Part shown: positions 12,332-23,710 of the stretch, piece after piece
How the letters are laid out: each line of letters begins with the position of its first letter
How positions within the stretch are numbered: the first letter of the stretch is position 1
Origin: Fremontodendron californicum
Taxonomy: Eukaryota; Streptophyta; Magnoliopsida; Malvales; Malvaceae
DNA length: 64,000 nucleotides
Direction of reading: 5' to 3'
Assembly: GCA_030761205.1 (NCBI GenBank)
Contig: JAULJL010000015.1
Location: 10,111,501-10,175,500, forward strand
Position numbers and translations under genes: made by a program
Notes under the pieces: model-generated
Told to the model about the DNA's origin: nothing
What the model saw: only the letters and a program-made list of their open reading frames with translations
Databases searched by the model: none

Positions 12332-13740
12332 CTAAACACAGCAGGTAAATCTACTGCACGCCAATTCTTCAATTCAAAACCCGGAGGACACGGGTAGATG
12401 GTGATTTCTTCAGCCTTGCTCCCCTTTTCCTCTTCTTGTTCCATCATCTGGATGCAGAAACCCGCAACCATTCCCTCCAGAATCACGGCAGGTTTGGTCC
12501 CAACTAGTGAACCAGGAAAAATAAAACCAGCCGACCGAAATGTCTCGTAGAGATGGGGAATGTACATCCTCGGGGACTCTATCTCGTATCCCCTGAGCCT
12601 TGCGAGCCTCTGCTCTCTCCTTTCTCTTATCATTCTCTCCTTGTCTTCCCTGGTCGGCTTGTATCCCAACCTGAACCTGTCTTCTTTTCCGATCACACTT
12701 ATGCTCTTCCGAATTCCTTGTAGGTTCCTCCCTAAACCTATCCCGACTCGACAACCCTTTCCTACGACCTCAACAAGGCCGCTTTGAGTGGCAGAGGATA
12801 GCTGAGGTACAGGCATCTTAGAACCTTCGCTTACGAATGCAGCGTTCACAAACTCTAAGGTTCGAAAAGAGCACTCTTCCGCTTCTTCAGTGGCTTCTAT
12901 GTAGGGAATATTCGAGGGCTTGGATACAAGGAGATCTTCTTCTCCGTCGATGATTATCAGCTGCTCTTCGACTCTGAACTTTACCTTCTGATGCAAAGTG
13001 GACGGAATAGCACCAGCCATGTGGATCCAAGGTCTTCCCAACAAGACATTGTATGAAGGAACGATATCCATGACCTGGAAGACAATGTCGAAGGTGCAAG
13101 GACCAATTTGTATTGGCAACTCAATTTGCCCCGCAACTTGTCTACGGGTCCCATCAAATGCTCGCACTACCATATGACTGTTCTTCATGTGGGATCCATC
13201 GACAGGCAGTTTGGCCAAAGTAATCATTGGCATGACATTTAACGCAGAGCCGTTATCAATGAGGACCTTTGCAATGATATGGCCCTTGCAGCGTGCAGTG
13301 ATGTAAAGGGCTTTAGTGCTACCCGTCCCCTCAGGCATGATCTCATCGTCACTGAAGGCTATGAAGTTGTTAATGGCCACGTTCCCCACTACCTGGTCAA
13401 ACTTATCTACAGACACGTCATGAGGTACGTATGCCTCATTCAGCACTTTCAAGAGCGCCTTTCGATGGGTCTCCAAGTTCATCAGTAATTCCAGGATAGA
13501 TATGCGAGCCGGTGAGCATTTTAATTGTTCAACAATGCTGTACTCGCTGTGCTTGATAAATTTGAGGAATTCACAAGCTTCTTCCTCTGTCACAGGCTTG
13601 TTCGTTTTTCGCTCAATAGCTTTTTCTGAGACGATTTCCTCTCCATCAGCCTTAGCTTTCCCTTTTCTTACATTTTCTGATGCTTCCGGTGTATAGCATC
13701 TCCCACTCCTTGTGAAACCCCCAACACCAGTTATGTCCAC
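12316..13740 (-). pseudogene. Protease and G-patch-like region of the outer element
   Basis: A 474-codon open stretch. It contains a retropepsin-like core with LIDNGSALNVMP, the usual Tat-lineage form of the catalytic Asp motif, and the second conserved block YNVLLGRPWIH. Further on GIGLGRNLQGI and RFRLGYKPT resemble a G-patch. The C-terminus GFELKNWRAVDLPAVFR leads to the intron donor. Upstream the frame is interrupted by TAG at 13813-13815 where the lineage has Trp (AVP-stop-RYEC), so Gag and protease were once one frame. The enzyme would have matured the polyprotein. Confidence 0.88.
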
Positions 13741-13812
13741 GGTAGCCGCAGAGGCGTTGGAAATTGGTGTAACATCAACCGGCTCCGGCGACGCAAATTT
13801 GCATTCGTACCT

Positions 13813-16074
13813 CTAAGGTACAGCCTTATCGTTCTTGTAGGGGAACGGGTTTGGCACTTCGATAGTCACCATCGGCCTTATCATCCTTGGTGTTTCCTTT
13901 ACCAGCGAGCTCTGGTTTTCCCCACAATAGATAACCAATGGCTTCGGCTTAACCCATCTTTCGGGGGCCTTTGAGGTTTCTTCGATCACCACATCCACGA
14001 ATTCTTCTTCCCATTCAGTGGAGAATTCTGCTACGCCGATATCCATTAATTCTTGAATTTTGGTTCGGAAGTCGGAGCATTGGTTAACAGTGTATCCCAC
14101 CAAACCTCCGTGATATCTGCAGAAGCGTTCAGAATTTGGTTTCGACTCCGAGGATATCCGTCCCACGTTGACTGGTTTAAAAAGTTCGGCCTCAATCATG
14201 GCATCCAGTACTCTTCCCATGTGAGTCCGGACATCCTCAACCCTGGATATTATCCGACAACCTTTTTTCTCTGTTATCGCGTTTGCTCCTGTTTTCCCAT
14301 GGTCGGGTAACGGATTTGCAGTAACGTTAGGCTCCCCCTTGGTTGTGAAGCTCAAGACATCGGCCCTGATTAGGTGCTGCACTCTGTGTTTAAGAGCAGT
14401 GCAATTCTCCGTAGAGTGACCCGGGTTGCCTCTATGGTAATCGCAATTCACGTCCGGGTTGTACCATCTTGGGTATGGGGTTTCATGGGTTCGAGGAACA
14501 TAGGTGCCAACAGATGGTTTTGAACTAGCTTGGGAAATAGATGGGCGTATGTCATGGGAATCGGGTCAAACTGAGGCCTTTGTTGGATTGGTTGCGGTGC
14601 TCTCTGGTTAGTGTTCACATTGTTTACTGGATTGGTCGAATTGGGAGCAGGTACAGACGCTGTGTATACCGGTGCTGGCATGGGTGATGGCGTGTACACC
14701 GGCGCTGGTGGTCGATAACTCATCGAATATTGGGGTTGTGTAGGAGGGTAGGAGTACGGGTTAGGGGGTAACTGTAGGGTCGGTGTGTTGGGTAATGGGA
14801 ATAGCTTTGTGGTGGTCGGTTTTCATATAAAGCTGCTTGCACTTCTCCTTCTTTCTTCTTTGTTGCCCCCATCTTCTTACTGTTGGCTACTTCGTTTCCC
14901 TCGATCTTGCCACTTTTTATGGCGCTTTCTATCATTTCGCCTGAAATGACCATATCGGCAAAGTTCTTGGCAGCACTGCCGACCAACCTGTCGTAATATG
15001 GTCCTCGCAGCGTATTGATAAACAGCACGGTGGTCTCTTTTTCAGTCAGAGGTGGTTGCACTTGAGCAGCCAGGTCTCTCCATTTTTGGGCATACTCCTT
15101 AAACCCTTCTCCGGCCTATCCGGTGCCATGTCAGCCATATGCTTGTACTGGGCCAAAAAGGCTCTTGCCAAATCTGTCCAAGTATGGATGCGACTGCGAT
15201 CTAGTTGGTTATACCACCTTGCGGTTGACCCTTGCAGGCTGTCTTGGAAGCAGTGGATTAACAGCTTGTCATTGTTGGTGTAGCCAGCCATTTTCCGACA
15301 AAACATCGTGACGTGAAATGAAGGGCACTTGGTCCCATCATACTTTTCAAATTCCGAGACTTTAAATTTTGGTGGTATTACCAAATCCAGAACTAAGCTC
15401 AGTTCACTGGCATCGACTTTTCCGAAGGCGTCCATCCCTTCTATTGCTTTGAGTCTCTCTTCTAACATGTCATACTTATGCTTCGTCCCGGCGTCCTCTA
15501 CTTGTTCCGTTACGTTCCTTCTCAATCTTTCTTGCTCTAAAGGGTCATCCAAGTTTGGGACGTGGACTGGGTTTGAAGGATGGGTCCCTGGGTTAGGCGC
15601 GAACTGTCCTTGGGCTTGTTGGCCTGTGGGACTCGACGTGCTAATGTACACGTAAGGCTGTTCTCCCACTAGAGGTTCTCCTTGTGGATGCCCATCTTGT
15701 GTCACCTGGGCGTGAGTCGGGGTGAAACCCGGTGGGTATAGAGGATCCTCGTTATTACTCTCTCGAGGTTGGGGTTCTCCCCTCATCATTGAGCTTTCAG
15801 CTAGCCCCTTTCCTCTCGTCATACTCATCATCATTTCCATCATCTTGGCCATTTGTTCTCGTGACTCTTCCTTGGACCTCGCTATCTGTTCCCGTAGTTC
15901 CTGTTGAGATCTGCCCAGCTGTTCTTGTAATTCTTTCTGTGCCCTTTCCATTCTCTTCATTCTTGTTGCTTGTTCGTTGTCCATGGTCTTTGCGTGTGCT
16001 CTCGTATTATACGAGTGCAGAGCACTTTTGTCCGGATACTTTAGTCGGCGTTCAATTTTTATACCTTTGTTCAA
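13813..16074 (-). pseudogene. Gag of the outer element, frameshifted
   Basis: The capsid domain lies in the 16074-15046 piece (region with PPKFKVSEFEKYDGTKCP and RWYNQLDRSRIHTWTDLA). The first Met may be 16074 or the one at 15983 that opens MDNEQATRMKR, a coiled-coil-like, Glu/Gln/Arg-rich start. Near 15100 the frame breaks and a short segment typical of the family appears missing; it resumes in another frame at 15061-14720, then 14723-14448, then 14451-13813. That makes at least three frameshifts. The last pieces hold two Cys/His knuckles (CDYHRGNPGHSTENC and CRYHGGLVGYTVNQC). It would have packaged the genomic RNA. Confidence 0.88.
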
Positions 16075-16250
16075 ATATCCCGGATTAGAACCTTATGATA
16101 TATTATTCTTTATTCTTTATTAAGTGCATGAATGAATGGATGGATGAATGAATGAACGAATAAATAAAAAATGCATACGAGGTATATATACTCAAAGATA
16201 AATTTCAGGAAGTTGATTTTTCATTGATCCCACATAGTTTTTTCATTACA

Positions 16251-18362
16251 TCAACATAACTTCTTAGAATCGTGTCCATAAAAACAGCTAATTTGCTTAC
16301 ACTGATTTTTGGCTTCGTTCAAAAAATTAAGCAACTGCTGTCCGTATTCTCCGGTTGGCGGGATTTTTTGCCTTAGGACTTCCACTTTCTCGATCATCTT
16401 GCTGGATTTTCTCACGGCCTTGCCGATTTCTGCACCCAAGTGTTCTATGTACTGCTGCCTTCCCATACTTTCGGCTTTCCACCTTTTGCTAGCATCCGTA
16501 GCCAAATCACATGCATAAATCCAATCACTTTCTCTATCCCTCCATTCCCTCACGATCTCGTCGATGTGATTTTTCTGGCTATATAATTGTTGTTCCAGGT
16601 CTTGGATTACCTGGTGTAGGAAACTTCTCTCTTCTTGCATCTGGGAGCAGCTCTCCCTTTTTCTCTCGAGCTCGGCTCTTAGTTTCTCATTTGTATGCAA
16701 TGACTTAGCCAAACTCACGGAAGCCTGGGAGTGCAGGTCCTTATATTTCTGCTTATCACGAGACAGTCGAGCGGCTCTTGCCTCATTTTCTTGCGCCTTT
16801 TCCTTCCACTGCTTTGCTTCTTCCCGAAGTTGACTGAGCTCCTTTTCCTGTCTATAAGGTGGTTGTGTCCTTAGTTTCTTGTTTTCCAAGTGCAGGTCTT
16901 TCACATCGGCATAGGCAGTGTCACGTTCCTTTATTACTTTTTTGATTCTGACCCCTTGCGTTTTAGTCTCGTTCTTCTAGTTTTCGGCCTCCTCTTGGAA
17001 CTTCTGACTTTCCTGTTTCATCCTCTTTCTCTCAATACTGAAACCTTGCTCAGCGATTTCGAGTTCTGATATTCTCTTTGATGGAGCGGGACTTGGTTGA
17101 TATATGACCTCTTCCTCTGGAAGTACCATATTGTTGACCCGATTTGCTCTCCACACTTGGTATCTTGGAGTGACGCTCTTACTGAGGGATCCTAACCTCG
17201 TTCTGTGGCTTTCTTTCCAAGCTCGGACTATCGGCTCCACTCTTTTTGACATATTCGGATCTCCATAAGAAAATTCCACTTGGTCAAGTCTGTGCGTAGC
17301 CGGGACGAATTGCTTTACCCCATACTGCCTCAGTACCATCAGCGGAGCATAACTTAATACTCCCCACGGTCTTAAAAGCTGTACCCACGGTTCTCCACAC
17401 CGATATAACATTGGCCCATGAGGCATCCATGGCGCCATCCATCTTATTTGCTTACTAGTCAGTGACCGTAGGAAGGCTAACCATTCTTTCTTGGATTTGG
17501 GTTCCGGCCATTTGTTTTCACAGAATTCTTTAATAGGGGCACAATTCTTTAGGTAAGGTTTGGAGAAAGCACAATTGTCACACCTGAAGTGGCTCTTGAG
17601 CCATATATGCAGTAATGGAGCACATCCCATAAAACGTAATGGAGCACATTCCACAAAACGGCCCTCCCTTCTCTTGCGGCAGAAGTTCAATGATCTTATG
17701 GTTTCAGCCAGGATCGTCGGCGAGGGATTGGAGTGGTTCTCAACTTGCTCGAAGAAATCTATCACCGCCACTTCAATATGCCCCAAAACTTTAGGAAAAA
17801 TTACCAACCCGTAAATAGCCAAAGCAAAAGCGGTGACTCCTTGCTCGTCATCGAGGTGCCCCTCAATGAATTTTCGAAAGAAATCCCAATGAATGCAGAC
17901 ATGTTTCCCCTTTTGTTTCACATCCAGGTCCTCTACCCCGATGAGCTTTTTCAACTTCTTACGGAAACCCAACTTTGGCTTTCTGACGTATACCTTATCC
18001 GGGAAACGAAGCTCTAACCCGACCAGAATTGAGTACTCCTCTATGGTCGGTGTCAAATCCTCTCCATTAAAAGCAAAACACCTATAAGAAGGGTCCCAAA
18101 ACTGGATGGCCGCCCTGATCATGGACTCCTCAATTACCACTGGGATGAGCGAAGCAATCTGGCCATACTTTTCGGAAAATTTCTTCTTCTTTTCCTAGGT
18201 CATTCGTTCCCAAATATCGGCCAACTCAGTTAAGTTGTTCTGTGTGAGTTCCAAATTTATTCTTTCGGGTAAACTCGGGATATAACCTTCAATCAAACAG
18301 TCCCCCTCTTTTTGTTGCACATTTCTTGCCCATTCTTGCACATCTACCGGCAATTCACACAT
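16251..18362 (-). pseudogene. ORF1 of the outer element (plant-mobile-domain-like, coiled coil)
   Basis: One frame of 704 codons from the Met at 18362 (MCELPVDVQEW) to a stop at 16251, interrupted by two TAG codons (18195-18197 and 16977-16979). The N-terminal two thirds contain FWDPSYRCFAFNGEDL and PTIEEYSILVG, which resemble the plant mobile domain/DUF7745 family found in transposons. The C-terminal third (16904-16251) is rich in Glu, Lys and Gln and looks like a long coiled coil. An extra ORF of unknown function ahead of gag is a known Ogre feature. The third element (62660-63954) carries a clear homologue. Its role in the element is not known. Confidence 0.85.
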
Positions 18363-18795
18363 GACGCTTACGGATGACGAGATAATCTGACGCTAATGTG
18401 ATGCCAATGTAAGTTATGCAGAGCAACATAAAAAGAAAACTCGTTAGTATATCCACATGAAAGAATTCAAAGAACAAATGAATAAATGAATAAAGAGACC
18501 CGACCTTATTTATTTACATAAAATAACAAATATTTTGAAAAAAAATTTGGAAAAACTTCGGTCCTTGCCTACGAAGGACTTAATTAGGGTGTCCGTTCAC
18601 CCTAAAAATCGCGAAGTGAACCAATGCGGGTATTCGGGCCATTTCAGTCACTTCCTACTTCGTGGTTCGAAAGTAAACAAGAGTAGTGAAAGGTAAGAAG
18701 CGTTCCTTCATGTGTCCTAATTTCGGGTGAACTTACAGACGTCGGATAAGGTAGGCTCTACCTAGGGAGAGTTTCTCACGGCATTCTAATATGAG
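18363..18795 (-). other. Outer-element leader, 3' part (next to ORF1)
   Basis: Non-coding leader between ORF1 and the nested insertion. It contains clusters of short inverted words such as CCTACGAAGGAC and GTGTCCGTTCACC, seen in similar form around 62170-62330 of the third element. It continues at 28585 on the other side of the inner element. Confidence 0.7.
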
Positions 18796-18800
18796 GTTCA

Positions 18801-20279
18801 TGATAACTCGTATAATTATATAGTTTTTAGTTATGTTTTATTATTGTTTTGTGTCAAATACGAGTTATTATTGCTTAGTCTAATTGTGTTTATGATTTTT
18901 TATATTTTTATGTAATTTGGTGTTTTTCACGAGTTTCTTTGAGTGATTTCAGATTACTAGGTTAAATCAAGAATTAAGGGCAAATCCAATTCAGTTCCAG
19001 TTCCGACACCTTTTGCAATATCAGCTATATCTGGAGTTTCACTGAAGCAATAAGGCTGAAATTTTAACCGTGCAAAGTTAAGAGGCATATCTATCTTTTT
19101 CATGTTTTACACTTCTTGAAACGGAGTCGTTTTCCCTACCGAAATCAACCATCAAGTTGGCTGATGTGCAATGACGTCTGTTCTGCACCGTTTTGGTATT
19201 TTGACCATATCTTCCGATCCACATGAGCAAATGATCTGATTCCAACGGCTATGGATCCGTAACGGATAGGGGCATATTTTTCAAGAAGACCATTTGATCA
19301 GATCGAGCCTCCAACATTGACAAAATCGACCATCAAGCTGGCTGATCAGAATTGTCATACAATATGACGAAAATTGTTAGAAAAATGCACACACCTATTA
19401 TACCTACCTTTGAAATTTGTAAAGCTTGTCTCTTGTCATTTAGCCCTCCAAAATGTGTATAAATAGAGGGCCTTGGATGAGTATTGGGATACATTATACA
19501 TTGGTAGGATATTAGCCATTGTAATAAAATTCTCTAAGTTTTCTTCTTTTTTTTCTTTCTCTAGTTTTCTTTTTCTTTATTTACTTATGCTTCTTACATT
19601 TCTTTTCATTTTTAGTATGTGTTGCTAATCATATTGTTGAGGTGATGAGGTGAAGCTCTTGGTAAATGCTAAGGTTAGTCTCTTAAACATGAGCTAAAAT
19701 GAATCATCATTTATAAACACTAGTATAGATAATATTTTCTTTTGGTTTAAAATCATACTTGCAAAGTAGAGATCTTGATTCATTATTGACAATGAAAATG
19801 GCACAGTAAATGCTTGGTTTCATAACCTTGATTTGTTGTAGACATATACCTTGGCATAAGGAATACTTGGACTCTTTTTATGAGTTTTGAGGACACCAAA
19901 TGAACATAATATCATATGCTATGGACGTTGGACAATTTGGACTGAATTGCTAAACCTTCCGATTGGAACCTCCTTTATGTGTGGATTTCAATTGTGTAAT
20001 AAAACAAGATTAATCTTAGCATAACACCAAGAGTGGATTCTCTAACCTCAACATCTTTTATTATTATTTTTTATATCTTGTTTAATTTCTTTTATGTTAT
20101 TTTGTTTATCTTGTTTTGTTGTTGATTCCCTAATATCTTGTTGACTTTCTTTTTCTTATATATTTATAAACTTATACTTACTAATACGCTTCCCTGTGGT
20201 TCGACCTCGGACACCCGAGAATTTATTACTTGAACATAACCTGCACTTGGGTTTACAACTCTTAATTGAGTCTCCATCA
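18801..20279 (+). repeat. 5' LTR of the inner Athila-type element
   Basis: TG...CA ends. A TATA box TATAAATAGA lies at 19458-19467 and a polyadenylation signal AATAAA at 19523-19528, so U3 is about 690 bp, R is short, and U5 is unusually long at about 740 bp. U5 is T-rich and ends with a GTTCGACCTCGGACACCCGA block. The other LTR is nearly identical. Confidence 0.96.
19458..19467 (+). promoter_or_regulatory. TATA box of the inner 5' LTR
   Basis: TATAAATAGA, followed 55 nt later by AATAAA. This is the usual spacing for a plant LTR promoter and the R-region poly(A) signal. The same box is at 27758-27767 in the 3' LTR. Confidence 0.75.
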
Positions 20280-20285
20280 AGTTTT

Positions 20286-20303
20286 TGGCGCCGTTGCCGG
20301 GGA
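20286..20303 (+). promoter_or_regulatory. Primer binding site, tRNA-Asp type
   Basis: TGGCGCCGTTGCCGGGGA, six nucleotides after the LTR, is complementary over 18 nt to the 3' end of plant tRNA-Asp including CCA. This is the classical Athila primer site. Confidence 0.93.
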
Positions 20304-20344
20304 GGCAATACTAAGTATATAAGTTTATAAGTATATTTATTTTT

Positions 20345-20481
20345 ATTGGCTGGTTATACCGCCTAATTTGTATATTAACTTTGTTTTATTGGCTGGTTAT
20401 ACCGCCTAATTTTCTATATATTTATATTTATATTGTATATTAACTTTGTTTTATTTTTATTGGCTGGTTATACCGCCTAAT
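20345..20481 (+). repeat. Three copies of a 23-bp leader repeat
   Basis: ATTGGCTGGTTATACCGCCT plus AAT occurs at 20345-20367, 20388-20410 and 20459-20481, separated by TTGTATATTAACTTTGTTT-like spacers. All lie in the leader just before the first coding ATG. They may be structural (packaging or translation control) or a simple slippage product. Confidence 0.85.
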
Positions 20482-20501
20482 CTGTATATTAACTTTGTTT
20501 T

Positions 20502-23500
20502 ATGCTTGTTTGGCGACGTGATTTTAGATCTCGTCGTTTAGTTAGATTTTATTGTGAAACTTTTTCAGGTAATCTTTCTAATACAATTCCTACCATGGCT
20601 GACAATGAAAGTGTTCATGCTGAAGATGAGAACAGACAAGTACGCACCATGCGTGACTACTTGCAACCAACTCGAAGCTCATCACCCTCTTGTTTTATTT
20701 TTCCTCTCAATGCAAACAACTTTCGTTTTAAACCAGGTATGATAGCTTTGCTTCCAAATTTCTATGGGTTGGAATCGGAAAGTGCTTACTCGTTTCTAAA
20801 AGACTTCGAAGATGTATGTGTCACCTTTAATGACCAACAATGTACAAATGAAATTGTCAAGCTAAAATTATTTCCTTTTTCTTTAAAAGATAAAGCAAAA
20901 ATTTGGCTTCATAATTTAAAACCAAGGTCAATTGGCACATGGAAAGAATTACAAACTGAGTTTCTAAAGAAATTTTTCCCAGCACATAAAACTACTGCTT
21001 TGAAAAGACAGATTCAAAATTTCAATCAAAATCAAAATGAAGCATTTTTTCAATGCTGGGAGCGTTTTAAAGATTTGTTAAGTTCTTGTCCACATCATGG
21101 TTTTGAAAAATGGCGTCTTATTAGTTTCTTTTATGAAAGTTTAACTCCCGAAACTAAACAATTTGTTGAAACAATGTGTAACGGTGAGTTTCTAGAAAAA
21201 GAACCTGAAGAAGCCTTTGACTACCTAGACCATTTGGCAGATAACTCTCAAGCCTGGCACACAGATAATTCCTCTGAAAGTTCCAATAGATCTAATCTTG
21301 TTTCTAACAGAGGTAAATATCATTTTAGTCAAGAAGATGAGATAAAAGCTAAAGTAGCTAATTTGGCTAGAAAGATTGAAGCCATGGAACTTAGAGAAGT
21401 AAAAGAAGTCAAAACGGTTAAAAATGAAAAAAGTTGTGGAATTTGTGAAATCATGGGACACCCCACTTCTGAATGTCCAAACATTCCCATTCTTAAAGAA
21501 GCGTTGCATGATCAAGTAAATTCCATAAACACATTTAAAAAGCCTTTTCCTTCTCCTTACTCTGAAACGTATAACCCTGAATGGAGAAATCATCCCAACT
21601 TCAGTTGGCGGAATAATAATCATGTTCAGGTACCACAATCTCAAAAGCCGGGCAACACTTTTTCCTATCAACCTTCACGTGTACAAACATTGGAAGAGAC
21701 ATTGCAAGCATTCATGCAAACACAAGCAAATGTGAATAACCAAACTTCACAGGACATCAATGAGATCAAAAACACCTTGTCCACATTGACAGCTTCATTA
21801 CGTACTCAAGAAAAAGGTAAGTTTCCTGCTCAACCTCAGCCTAACCCTTCTACTCAATGTTTTGTTTCTTGCTCCAATGAAACTCAACAGGAAAATGCCA
21901 GTTCTATCACAACTCTTCGAAGTGGAAAGGCAATTGACAAAAACATTCCATCAAAAGACCAAGATCCTCCTTCCCCTCCGAAAAGTAATGGTAAGGATGA
22001 TGGTAAGTCTGAACTTCTTGAAAATTTGGACAAAGAAAAAGGTATGCATCCTGCTCCTTTTCCTCAAAGGTTGCAAACAATAAAGAATTTGAATCAAAAT
22101 GCAGAAATTTATGAACTTTTCAAACAAGTTAAGATTAACATTCTTTTATTGGATGCAATCAAACAAGTTCCATCTTATGCTAAATTTTTGAAGGACATGT
22201 GCACAGTTAAAAGGAAACATAATGTACAAAAGAAAGCATTTCTGACGGAAAGTGTGAGCTCAATCATTCAGCACCTTACTCCACCAAAATTCAAAGGTCC
22301 TGGATGTCCAACAGTCTCATGCATCATTGGAAACACTAGAATAGAACGTGCATTGCTTTATCTTGGTGCTAGTGTTAATCTTTTGCCTTTTTCTGTTTAT
22401 CAACAGTTAGGTTTAGGTGAACTCAAGGAAACATCTGTTACACTTCAACTAGCTGATCGTTCTGTAAAAATTCCTCGAGGGATAGTTGAAGATGTTTTGG
22501 TTCAAATTGATAATTTTTACTTCCCTGTTGATTTTATTGTTTTGGACACACATCCTGTTTCAAATCCAAATGTTCAAATTCCTGTTATATTAGGCCGTCC
22601 ATTTCTTGCAACTTCTAATGCTTTGATAAATTGCAGGAATGGTATTTTGAACATTTCTTTTGGAAATATGACTTTAGAATTAAATGTGTTCAACATTTGC
22701 AAGCAACCTGGTGATGATTCAGAAGTACATGAAGTGGATTTCATTGAAGAACTTGTTCATGAACATCTCACCACTACCACATTCCATGATCCTTTAGAAG
22801 CTTATTTAATTGAATGTGAGTTTAATAATGCTTCAGAAATTTCACACACTGATTCTTTGTTAAATTCTTTTCAGGTTAAGCATTGTTGGAAACAAAAGTT
22901 TGAGGAACTTCCATCACTCACAAATGTCACTGTACCATCAACTATTGAACCGCCCAAGCTGGATTTAAAACCATTGCCATCCGAGCTAAAATATTCCTTT
23001 TTGGGAAAAATTCATTCTCAATGGAGCCCCCAAGATAAAAGGAAGTTTCTGAATGAGATAAAGAAGTTCTACTGGGATGACCCTTACTTGTTCAAATATT
23101 GTCCTGATCAAATTTTTCGAAGATGCATTCCCGACAATGAGGTAAGTAGTGTAATTAAGTTTTGTCATTCCGAGGCATGTGGTGGTCATTTTTCATCAAA
23201 GAAAACTGCTACAAAAATTTTACAGTGTGGATTTTACTGGCCAACTTTATTCAAAGATGCATATGAGAATTCTAAAATTCATAAAGAAAGAACTAAAGCC
23301 TTTCATGACAAGTTAATTTCAAGAAAAACATTTGATGTTGGGCAAAAAGTTCTACTTTATAATTCTAGACTTCACATATTTCCTGGTAAGTTGAGATCAA
23401 GATGGACTGGCCCATTTGTGGTTAAGCATGTGTATCATTATGGAGCAGTTGACATTGAGAATCCTCAAAATGGTAACGTATTCAAGGTAAATGGACAAAG

Positions 23501-23579
23501 ACTCAAACTCTTTTTGGAAAATCATGTTACTCAAGAAGAGGTTGTTTTTCTTTCTGATCCTTGTTTTGAAAATAACTAG
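20502..23579 (+). CDS. Gag-protease-integrase-remnant fusion, in-frame deleted Athila polyprotein
   Basis: 1025 codons with no stop. The first Met is 20502; the Met at 20595 (MADNESV, good ACCATGG context) is a more Athila-like start. A retrotransposon Gag domain spans about residues 60-250 (KDKAKIWLHNL, CWERFKDLLSSCPHHGF). A knuckle C-G-I-C...H...C follows at about 312-325, and a retropepsin fold at 600-730 has LLYLGASVNLLP and PVILGRPFLAT; the catalytic Asp is Tyr (codon 22359-22361). After LKYSFLG (about 835) RT and RNase H are missing, and the frame resumes inside integrase (WDDPYLFKYC, CHSEACGGH). A second deletion after FKDAYE removes the zinc-finger Cys pair and the whole DDE core. It ends with the integrase C-terminus (SRWTGPFVVKHV). 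Keeping one frame across two deletions suggests selection or a very recent origin. Confidence 0.93.
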   Translation: MLVWRRDFRSRRLVRFYCETFSGNLSNTIPTMADNESVHAEDENRQVRTMRDYLQPTRSSSPSCFIFPLNANNFRFKPGMIALLPNFYGLESESAYSFLKDFEDVCVTFNDQQCTNEIVKLKLFPFSLKDKAKIWLHNLKPRSIGTWKELQTEFLKKFFPAHKTTALKRQIQNFNQNQNEAFFQCWERFKDLLSSCPHHGFEKWRLISFFYESLTPETKQFVETMCNGEFLEKEPEEAFDYLDHLADNSQAWHTDNSSESSNRSNLVSNRGKYHFSQEDEIKAKVANLARKIEAMELREVKEVKTVKNEKSCGICEIMGHPTSECPNIPILKEALHDQVNSINTFKKPFPSPYSETYNPEWRNHPNFSWRNNNHVQVPQSQKPGNTFSYQPSRVQTLEETLQAFMQTQANVNNQTSQDINEIKNTLSTLTASLRTQEKGKFPAQPQPNPSTQCFVSCSNETQQENASSITTLRSGKAIDKNIPSKDQDPPSPPKSNGKDDGKSELLENLDKEKGMHPAPFPQRLQTIKNLNQNAEIYELFKQVKINILLLDAIKQVPSYAKFLKDMCTVKRKHNVQKKAFLTESVSSIIQHLTPPKFKGPGCPTVSCIIGNTRIERALLYLGASVNLLPFSVYQQLGLGELKETSVTLQLADRSVKIPRGIVEDVLVQIDNFYFPVDFIVLDTHPVSNPNVQIPVILGRPFLATSNALINCRNGILNISFGNMTLELNVFNICKQPGDDSEVHEVDFIEELVHEHLTTTTFHDPLEAYLIECEFNNASEISHTDSLLNSFQVKHCWKQKFEELPSLTNVTVPSTIEPPKLDLKPLPSELKYSFLGKIHSQWSPQDKRKFLNEIKKFYWDDPYLFKYCPDQIFRRCIPDNEVSSVIKFCHSEACGGHFSSKKTATKILQCGFYWPTLFKDAYENSKIHKERTKAFHDKLISRKTFDVGQKVLLYNSRLHIFPGKLRSRWTGPFVVKHVYHYGAVDIENPQNGNVFKVNGQRLKLFLENHVTQEEVVFLSDPCFENN
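20569..20570 (+). promoter_or_regulatory. Candidate splice donor in the inner-element leader
   Basis: TTTTTCAG|GTAATC gives a good plant donor 25 nt before the Met at 20595. Joined to the acceptor at 24654 it would fuse the 22 codons from the Met at 20502 in frame to the LOG-like ORF. Joined to 23753 it would place the NABP-like Met first after a short out-of-frame lead. This is prediction only. Confidence 0.4.
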
Positions 23580-23710
23580 ATGTAAATATAATTTTTACTA
23601 ATCTTCAACAAAAAAAAAAATACATTTTTTTAACCCCGGTTAAATGGCGGATAACGGTACTCCGTGATTATTTAAGTCGGTTCCATCAGCTACCCACAAA
23701 ACTGATATTG

